22,633 bases of DNA from Paludibacteraceae bacterium (GTDB lineage Bacteria > Bacteroidota > Bacteroidia > Bacteroidales > Paludibacteraceae): positions 1-22,633 of the forward strand of contig CANFFA010000003.1 in the NCBI GenBank assembly GCA_947445425.1, read 5' to 3'. A model generated the notes under the pieces. It saw only the letters and a program-made list of their open reading frames with translations, was not told the DNA's origin and ran no database searches. A program made the translations under genes and the position numbers. This document shows positions 16,246-22,633 of this stretch, in pieces. Positions within the stretch are counted from its first letter, which is position 1. The number at the start of each line of letters is the position of its first letter.

Positions 16246-19200
16246 ATGAAAATAAGGTTGAATTCTTTCAACGCCAAATTACAGTTTGGCGAGACCTCAC
16301 GTAATGTGTTATTGCTAATTTTGTTTTGTTTGACCATCTTTTCAGTAAAAGGACAAAATTCGATTTACCTAACTGGTAAAGTTCAAGATGGTACTGGTGT
16401 CGGAATTCCTGGAGTAACGATACAAATAGTTGGCGAAAAAAATCCTGTAATATCAGATTTTAAAGGTGAGTATTCACTTTCGGTGAATGAAAATGCTCGT
16501 TTGAGTTTCACATTTATAGGTATGGAAACAGAAATAGTTCCTATAAATGGTAGAAAGAAGATAGATGTTGTATTAAAAGAAAAGAGTAATGAATTGGAAG
16601 ATGTGGTGGTTGTTGGTTATGGTAAACAAAAAAAAGCCAATATGACAGCTGCCGTTTCTACTATTACAGCTAAGGAATTGGAAGATAGACCTATTTCTTC
16701 AATTGGACAAATTCTACAAGGATTAAGTACAGGTGTTACTATTATGAAGGAATCAGGAGCACCCGGAGAAACTCCTGTTATCAATATACGTGGTATTGGG
16801 ACTTTTAATCCGACAGATAACGGACCTTATTGCTTAGTAGATGGAGTACCAACCTATATTGAGAATGTGAATCCAGCTGATATTGAAAATATTTCGATTT
16901 TAAAAGACGCAGCTGCTACTGCCATTTATGGTTCTTCTGGAGCAAATGGGGTCATTCTTATTACCACTAAATCGGCGAATAAAGAGAAAATCAGCATAAC
17001 ATTTAATAGCTATTTAGGGTCACAAAGTCCCACGTATAATCCTAAGTTTGTAAATGCTGTTGACTTTATGAATATTCATAATTTGCAGCAGGTAAATAAT
17101 GGATTAGCACCACTGTTTTCACCAGAAGTTATTTCAAGCTCTAATCGAAATATGGGTACTTCTGATTCATATCCGAATACTAATTGGTATCAACAACTAC
17201 TTAAACCTAGCTATATATACAATCAGGATTTATCGATATCGGGAGGTACTGCCAAATTAAAAAGTAGTTTAACGTTGGGCAATTTTCGAAATATTGGTTT
17301 AATTCCCAATTCAAGTAATGGCAGAAAATCAGTTAAATTATCTTCTAATTTCACTCCAAGTGAATACTTAAAATTGAATGCTGCTTTTGGTGATCTCTTT
17401 ACTGATATTGTTCAACCATCGTCTACAAGTAGAGGCGTTTTTAATAATATAGCAACGATGCCTCCCATCTACAACGCTAAATTGCAAAATGGACTTTATG
17501 GCTCTGGAGCAAGTGGAAATAATGTTTTAGCTCAGGCAGAAGCCGGCGGTAAAGATAATGATGTGAGAGAAAATACCACTATTGACCTAGGTGCTTCGAT
17601 TACGCCATTAACTGGATTAGAAATATTATTAAGCTATTCCTACCGTTCCAGCAACAATTACCGTACCAATTTTAAGGATCAATATCAATGGTATAATAAC
17701 GACGGGACATTGGGAGATGTATTTCCAACTACCCGAACCTTTAAGTCAATCTATACTCATTTTTATGCCAATCAATACCGATCGTCTGTTAGTTACAAAA
17801 AGAAAATTAAGAAAAATAGTTTTTTCATACTTGCCGGTTTTGATAATTCGGATACATCCATTGACCTATTAAACGCCTCACGCTCCAATTATCTTTTTTC
17901 CCAATTTCAGCAATTGGATGCAGGTGATGTGGCCACTGTAACCAATAGCGGAAGACATGATTTATATGCCAATATATCTGGGCTTAGTCGACTTAATTAT
18001 GTTTATGATGATAAATATTTGTTTGAGGCCAATGCCAGGTATGATCAATCATCAGTTTTGGCACCAGGTTATCGTGATGGATTCTTCCCCTCAGCTTCAG
18101 CTGGTTGGAGAGTAAACCAAGAAAAGTTTATGTCAGAACTAAAATCTATTTCCAATTTGAAACTCAGGGCTTCATGGGGGCGATCAGGCAGGACCGTAAC
18201 ACCGGAAAGTAATTATTATCCTTATCAAAGTAAAGTGGATATTGCTACACAGTCAGTAGTATTGAATGAGGCAAGTCAAAGAGGAGCAGCAGTTACTGCC
18301 TGGTCTGATAATAATTTTACCTGGGAAAAATCAGAAATGACTAATTTTGGTGTTGACTTTGGCTTTTTCAGTAATAAATTAACAGGAGAATTTGATTATT
18401 TCGACAAGCAAATGACCGATGGAGTATTTTGGAAACCAGCGCCACTAACTTCTGGTCTTACAAGGGGTTACTCTAACTTTATTGGGATGAATAATAAAGG
18501 GGTAGAGTTTTCATTGAGATTAAATGATAAAATTGGAGATTTAAAATATAGCATCGGTTTGAATTTTACAGATATAGTAAACAAAGTTACTGATATGGGG
18601 GGACTTCCTCCAGTAATCCAATCAAGTGGAATCATCAAAAGTGTCGGCCATGAGATTGATGCTTGGTATGTTTATAAAACAGATGGACTGTTGACACCGG
18701 AGGACATTGCCAATCCGAATGTTGCGAAATTACCGAAAGCTGTTGCAGGAAATGTAAAAATATCAGATATTAGCGGTCCCAATGGAGTGCCTGATGGAAA
18801 AATAGATGCTGCTTATGATCGATATTATGCTGGCACGAAATTCCCTAGATATCAGTATTCTTTTCCAATTAATTTATCATGGAAAGGTTTTGATGCCTAT
18901 ATTTTCATTCAAGGAGTAGGTAAATCTACCTCTTTAATTAACAGATATCAACAGCCAGTCAACACTGCCGCCACTTTAGGAAACTATTTATCGTGGGAGA
19001 CAGACACATGGAATGCTGAGACAAACCCTACTGGTAAGTACCCTGCATTTGGAGGAAACAATGGAGATGCTAATTCTGATTATTATATGAAAAGTAATGC
19101 TTATCTTCGCTTGAAAACGGTAACGCTTGGATATAGCTTTCCAACTAAATTGATAAGTAAGCTGGGGATCTCAAAAGCCCGCTTCTATTTTTCAGGAGAG

Positions 19201-19320
19201 AATTTGTTGACTTTTACTAATTTTTATGAGGGATTTGATCCCGAAACACCTGTAAATTTGAATATCTTTAATTATCCCAATGTAAAATCATATACTGTAG
19301 GTATTAATCTTAATTTCTAA
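16246..19320 (+). CDS. SusC-like TonB-dependent transporter (SusC2)
   Basis: Outer-membrane importer of the SusCD complex. Seen in 1024 residues: signal peptide about 1-36 (ending FSVKGQ); CarboxypepD-regulatory-like domain about 40-113; linker EDVVVVGYGKQKKANMTAA; plug with NPTDNGPYCLVDGVPTYIEN and DAAATAIYGSSGANGVILI; barrel to a terminal VGINLNF. There is no STN domain, so it should transport without signalling. It is strongly similar to SusC1 along the whole shared length, for example NVNPADIE(S/N)ISILKDAAAT and GFDAYIF(L/I)QGVGKST, while codons differ, so the duplication is not recent. SusD follows after 21 bp, the standard pair arrangement. Confidence 0.96.
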   Translation: MKIRLNSFNAKLQFGETSRNVLLLILFCLTIFSVKGQNSIYLTGKVQDGTGVGIPGVTIQIVGEKNPVISDFKGEYSLSVNENARLSFTFIGMETEIVPINGRKKIDVVLKEKSNELEDVVVVGYGKQKKANMTAAVSTITAKELEDRPISSIGQILQGLSTGVTIMKESGAPGETPVINIRGIGTFNPTDNGPYCLVDGVPTYIENVNPADIENISILKDAAATAIYGSSGANGVILITTKSANKEKISITFNSYLGSQSPTYNPKFVNAVDFMNIHNLQQVNNGLAPLFSPEVISSSNRNMGTSDSYPNTNWYQQLLKPSYIYNQDLSISGGTAKLKSSLTLGNFRNIGLIPNSSNGRKSVKLSSNFTPSEYLKLNAAFGDLFTDIVQPSSTSRGVFNNIATMPPIYNAKLQNGLYGSGASGNNVLAQAEAGGKDNDVRENTTIDLGASITPLTGLEILLSYSYRSSNNYRTNFKDQYQWYNNDGTLGDVFPTTRTFKSIYTHFYANQYRSSVSYKKKIKKNSFFILAGFDNSDTSIDLLNASRSNYLFSQFQQLDAGDVATVTNSGRHDLYANISGLSRLNYVYDDKYLFEANARYDQSSVLAPGYRDGFFPSASAGWRVNQEKFMSELKSISNLKLRASWGRSGRTVTPESNYYPYQSKVDIATQSVVLNEASQRGAAVTAWSDNNFTWEKSEMTNFGVDFGFFSNKLTGEFDYFDKQMTDGVFWKPAPLTSGLTRGYSNFIGMNNKGVEFSLRLNDKIGDLKYSIGLNFTDIVNKVTDMGGLPPVIQSSGIIKSVGHEIDAWYVYKTDGLLTPEDIANPNVAKLPKAVAGNVKISDISGPNGVPDGKIDAAYDRYYAGTKFPRYQYSFPINLSWKGFDAYIFIQGVGKSTSLINRYQQPVNTAATLGNYLSWETDTWNAETNPTGKYPAFGGNNGDANSDYYMKSNAYLRLKTVTLGYSFPTKLISKLGISKARFYFSGENLLTFTNFYEGFDPETPVNLNIFNYPNVKSYTVGINLNF

Positions 19321-19341
19321 TTCATTAAATGAGTATATATT

Positions 19342-21150
19342 ATGAATGCATATTTTAAAATATACCTGTCAATGGCTTTAACTGCCTTTTTATTTGGTTG
19401 TCAGGACTATCTGAATATAACACCTCCAACTTTACCTGGTGACAAGACGTTTTATTCAACTCCAGATGAGTTAGAAGCAGCTATTTTGTCTTGTTATAAC
19501 TTTTTATCGACATCAACTATTACGGCGAATGACCAGCCCAATACGCTGACTGCTGACCACATGGCAGATGATATGATAGGCAGTTCCAATTTTACATCCA
19601 TTGTAAATGGAACCATAAGCTCTTCTGATACAAATACTAAAAACTACTGGGCGAGTCTTTTTCAGGGAGTTACACGTTGTAATTTGTTACTGAACAGAAT
19701 GACTAATTCCCAAGCGGTAACTCCACCTGCGCTCTATAATCAAATTCAGTCTGAAGCAAGGGTGATGAGAGCCAAACTCTATTTTGAATTAGCATCCAAT
19801 TGGGGGTCGGTACCATTGATGACCACCATACTTCCACAAACAGAGTATCGCTTCATACAGAAAACAGACCGGGATACAATTTTCAATTTCGTTATTCGGG
19901 AGTTGGAACAATCGGCTAACTCACTCCCGCTCTCCTATACAGGAAGTGATTATGGACGATTTACCAAAGGTGCAGCCTTGGGTTTGGCCGCTCGTGCAGC
20001 ACTCTATGCTGCCTTTATCAGAAATCCGGTTCAACCCGACCCAATGTTAATGTCGAAGGTTATTTCATTTACGGATTCTGTAAAATCATCCAATACTTAC
20101 ATTCTCAATTCTGATTATAGAACATTATTTATGTATGGCGGGGAACATTCTAAAGAGACAGTAATCTCTGAATGTTATAATACGGCTGCTACGAAAACGC
20201 ATAAAATTCCTTATAATTTTTTGCCTTTTATGGCTTCTGGAATTAGCAAATTTAGTCCGGTACAGGATTTTGTTGATGCCTATGAGTGTACAGATGGTTT
20301 ACCTATTGATAAATCTCCTCTGTATGATCCTAAAATCCCGTATAAAAATAGGGATCCACGCTTGGCAAAAACAATCATGCTTCCACGTGTTAATGCAGGA
20401 GCAACTGGAAAGCTTGACAGTACTACCCTCTATCCGGGTACCACATGGACGGTGAATGGAAATGTTCGTGAGTTTAAAAATACGATAAGCTCAAACTATG
20501 ACAAGAACTTTACCGAGGGAGGCAAAAACGTTACTAATCCTGAAATTAGCGGTACTTCGTATAAAAGTATAACAGGTTATGCTATCATAAAGTATTGCGA
20601 CCCTCAGGACCAAGCAGTACTTCAAGCTTCACAAATGGATGTGATGTTGATGCGTTATGCTGAGATATTGTTAATGAATGCTGAAGCCAGAATTGAACGA
20701 AACCAAGGCGATGATTTGGCAAAGGCAGCTGAATATATGAATTTGGTGAAAGCAAGAGCATACGGTGTTACGCCTACAATTTTTGCTACGAATGCAGCAC
20801 GGGTTCTGCCTACTCTTACACAAAGTGAAATGCGTAAACGTTTGCGTATGGAACGCCGTATGGAGTTTGCTTTTGAAGGGTTAAGGTATAATGATTTACG
20901 AAGATGGAATTTAGCTCTTACCGTACTTCCAGGCACAAGATATGGTCGACCTAGCAATTTTTATGATATGGCTGGATTAATACCAACAATTGATGAAAAT
21001 GGAATTGTGCATTATTCTGATGCAATTATCGCTAAATTAAAACCTGCTACTACAGCTGTCAGAACCTATAGTACAACATTCTTACTATTTCCTGTTCCAT
21101 TAGATGAATATATAATGAATAATGGGCTGGGTCAAAATGCTGGATATTAA
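19342..21150 (+). CDS. SusD-like glycan-binding lipoprotein
   Basis: Surface lipoprotein that forms the lid of the SusC barrel and captures oligosaccharides. Seen in 602 residues: lipobox ending LFGC (Cys20); SusD N-terminal region DYLNITPPTLPGDKTFYST; TPR-type helix EARVMRAKLYFELASNWGSV; C-terminal RagB/SusD signatures LMRYAEILLMNAEARIERNQ and MEFAFEGLRYNDLRRW. The length is slightly above the usual 500-600. It is translationally close to SusC2 (21 bp) and to the next lipoprotein (18 bp). It is the only SusD in the window, for two SusC proteins. Confidence 0.96.
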   Translation: MNAYFKIYLSMALTAFLFGCQDYLNITPPTLPGDKTFYSTPDELEAAILSCYNFLSTSTITANDQPNTLTADHMADDMIGSSNFTSIVNGTISSSDTNTKNYWASLFQGVTRCNLLLNRMTNSQAVTPPALYNQIQSEARVMRAKLYFELASNWGSVPLMTTILPQTEYRFIQKTDRDTIFNFVIRELEQSANSLPLSYTGSDYGRFTKGAALGLAARAALYAAFIRNPVQPDPMLMSKVISFTDSVKSSNTYILNSDYRTLFMYGGEHSKETVISECYNTAATKTHKIPYNFLPFMASGISKFSPVQDFVDAYECTDGLPIDKSPLYDPKIPYKNRDPRLAKTIMLPRVNAGATGKLDSTTLYPGTTWTVNGNVREFKNTISSNYDKNFTEGGKNVTNPEISGTSYKSITGYAIIKYCDPQDQAVLQASQMDVMLMRYAEILLMNAEARIERNQGDDLAKAAEYMNLVKARAYGVTPTIFATNAARVLPTLTQSEMRKRLRMERRMEFAFEGLRYNDLRRWNLALTVLPGTRYGRPSNFYDMAGLIPTIDENGIVHYSDAIIAKLKPATTAVRTYSTTFLLFPVPLDEYIMNNGLGQNAGY

Positions 21151-21168
21151 CTATTTAATAATTTGGAT

Positions 21169-22500
21169 ATGTTTGAGATATTAAAAAACAAAAGTGGGTT
21201 AATGTTAGGTGTTTTTATTGGCTTAATGGTTCTTATATTAAGCTCATGCGATCCTAAAGAAGAAATTGGGAAATTAGCCCCTCCTAATACCGTTGCAGGT
21301 ATTAAATCAATTACTGTAAATGTTAAATTTATAGACTATACATTCACTTTTTTAGAAGGGGTTGATTCTGTTGCTACCGTTACCTTACCTGTCGGAACTA
21401 CTGCGCCGACTTCAATTGGAGTTAAATCGGTTACCATGGCTGATGGTGCTTCAGGTGTAATGAAAGGTCAGGTATTAACGGTATCAAGTGGCGTTGCCAC
21501 CATCCCTGTTAAGTCAGAAGATGGAAAAGTAACCAAGAATTACAAAATCAATTTTGTGATTGCCACATCAGGTGTTTCAAATATACAATACCTGAGTATG
21601 AAAGTGAATACAACTGACTACGTCATTAGATTTAAAACGGGGTCGACATTGAAATCAGATACAACCATCAATCTGCCATTGGGCGTGAGTATTCCTTCCA
21701 CTGTAAAAGTTAATCAGGTTACATTATCAACGGGCTCAACCGGCGTAGTTATTGGTCAAGAAATTCCTGTAGTAAATAGTAAGGTTGTTTTATCGGTTAG
21801 CTCTACCAGCAATAGTGTAAGCACTACCAATATCTATACCGTAACTTTTTTGGAAACATTTTTAATAGGAAGTACAACTTATCATGGTGTTAAAATTGGA
21901 AATCAGGTGTGGTCTGTGGAAAACTTACGCACAACTAAGCTGAATGACAGTACGGCAATCAGAAATCCTAAAAATGGAACTGAATGGAAAAATATGGCTG
22001 ATACGGCTGCTTTTTGTGCTTATAATTTCACAGCTACCAATGCCACTACTTACGGTTATTTGTATAATTGGCATGCGGTGAATAGTGGGAAATTAGCTCC
22101 CGCTGGCTGGCATATACCTACCGATGAAGAGTGGTCGGCCATGCAAAATTGGTTGATTGCAAATGGATTTAATTACAACAGCAACGATTTAACATCAAAT
22201 AGCATAGGCAAATCCATGGCTTTTAGTACCAACTGGTTGGCAACTACATTAGATGGAGCTGTAGGCAATACAAAAGTAGTTCAGAATAATCTTTCCGGTT
22301 TTTCGGCGAAAGGTGCCGGCGCTCAGCCTTATATGGGCACTACTCCAACCAATCTGACTTACGGCGCTTATTGGTGGACAAAGACAGAAACCAGCTCTTC
22401 GACAGCCAGTTGTAGGGGATTGTACTACACTTACCCAAATTTACTCAAACTGGATAGTGATAAAAGAACCGGATACTCCATCCGTTTGGTCAAAGATTAG
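21169..22500 (+). CDS. Lipoprotein with two DUF5018-like repeats and a FISUMP domain
   Basis: Probable surface glycan-binding lipoprotein in the position where SusE/SusF-type proteins sit. ATG 21169 is preferred over TTG 21163. Seen in 443 residues: lipobox ending LSSC (Cys24); two beta-rich repeats of about 85-90 residues, the first with VTLPVGTTAPTSIGVKSVTM and the second with INLPLGVSIPSTVKVNQVTL; then from about 228 a Fibrobacter succinogenes major paralogous domain with IGNQVWSVENLRTTKLNDST, YGYLYNWHAV, LAPAGWHIPTDEEWSAMQNW and closing YSIRLVKD. The FISUMP domain is a C-type-lectin-like fold common on Bacteroidota surface proteins, and its ligand is unknown. It is the last gene of the operon. 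Confidence 0.85.
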   Translation: MFEILKNKSGLMLGVFIGLMVLILSSCDPKEEIGKLAPPNTVAGIKSITVNVKFIDYTFTFLEGVDSVATVTLPVGTTAPTSIGVKSVTMADGASGVMKGQVLTVSSGVATIPVKSEDGKVTKNYKINFVIATSGVSNIQYLSMKVNTTDYVIRFKTGSTLKSDTTINLPLGVSIPSTVKVNQVTLSTGSTGVVIGQEIPVVNSKVVLSVSSTSNSVSTTNIYTVTFLETFLIGSTTYHGVKIGNQVWSVENLRTTKLNDSTAIRNPKNGTEWKNMADTAAFCAYNFTATNATTYGYLYNWHAVNSGKLAPAGWHIPTDEEWSAMQNWLIANGFNYNSNDLTSNSIGKSMAFSTNWLATTLDGAVGNTKVVQNNLSGFSAKGAGAQPYMGTTPTNLTYGAYWWTKTETSSSTASCRGLYYTYPNLLKLDSDKRTGYSIRLVKD

Positions 22501-22529
22501 AACCAATTATCACTATTTAAAAATATGAA

Positions 22530-22558
22530 ATTGGGGTTGGCGCTAGGCCGATCCCAAT
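22530..22558 (+). terminator. Hairpin after the sus operon (possible terminator)
   Basis: ATTGGGGTTGGC (22530-22541) pairs over 12 positions, two of them G-U, with GCCGATCCCAAT (22547-22558) around the loop GCTAG. It lies 30 nt after the last stop. The nearest T-run (eight T near 22587-22594) is too far away for a textbook terminator, so termination is likely but not certain. I see no gene in 22501-22633. Confidence 0.5.
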
Positions 22559-22633
22559 ACATATTCCTTTAAAAATTCCCTTTGATTTTTTTTAATGAAT
22601 GTGAGTTGATGGATTGTGAAAAACTGTCCAAAA

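Noticed and set aside
16246..19320. Possible recent recombination or phase-variable shuffling between susC1 and susC2
   Set aside because: Protein similarity is high, but codons differ throughout the aligned blocks, no inverted sites flank the genes, and they are in direct orientation 11 kb apart.
1..22633. CRISPR arrays, tRNA or rRNA genes, riboswitches
   Set aside because: No regularly spaced repeats, cloverleaf-like segments or recognisable riboswitch cores were seen on either strand.

Overview
The window is a polysaccharide utilization locus (PUL) from a Bacteroidota bacterium, probably Bacteroidales or a related order. This rests on the AT-rich sequence, the SusC/SusD pair, a FecI-type sigma factor with a FecR-type anti-sigma factor, a GH92 mannosidase, a Fibrobacter-paralogous (FISUMP) lipoprotein and short AT-rich leaders without clear Shine-Dalgarno sites. 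Every real gene lies on the + strand. I cannot name the genus.

Layout. (1) 1-144: right end of an IS630-type insertion sequence (transposase C-terminus plus terminal repeat) joined directly to an ECF sigma gene (150-602) that has lost its 5' part. (2) 704-1699 FecR-like anti-sigma factor; 1953-5267 SusC-like TonB-dependent transducer with an N-terminal STN signalling domain and no SusD partner. (3) 5700-7406 GH29 alpha-L-fucosidase; its leader carries a ~237-bp MITE-like element whose ends match the IS at the window start. (4) 7611-12960: an uncharacterised TIM-barrel-like secreted protein, an SGNH hydrolase with circularly permuted motif order, and a GH92 alpha-mannosidase. (5) 13263-22500: Tat-type SGNH hydrolase, GH127 beta-L-arabinofuranosidase-like enzyme, second SusC (no STN), SusD, and a two-repeat FISUMP lipoprotein, with gaps of only 18-32 bp.

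How it may work together (inference). SusC1 (STN), FecR and the sigma factor form a trans-envelope signalling chain. A composite motif, T-tract / 9-10 nt / AGTGGAA / 13 nt / CTGTATATAAT, occurs four times. It lies before fecR, before the fucosidase, before the 7611-12960 unit and before the sus operon, but not before susC1. It is a good candidate for the promoter read by this sigma factor or its relative. The gene products would import and degrade a branched, probably ester-decorated glycan containing fucose, mannose and perhaps L-arabinofuranose.

Most notable: the conserved four-copy promoter motif, the IS that truncates the regulator together with a related MITE between a motif copy and its gene, the permuted SGNH enzyme, and the unassigned TIM-barrel protein at 7611-9545.
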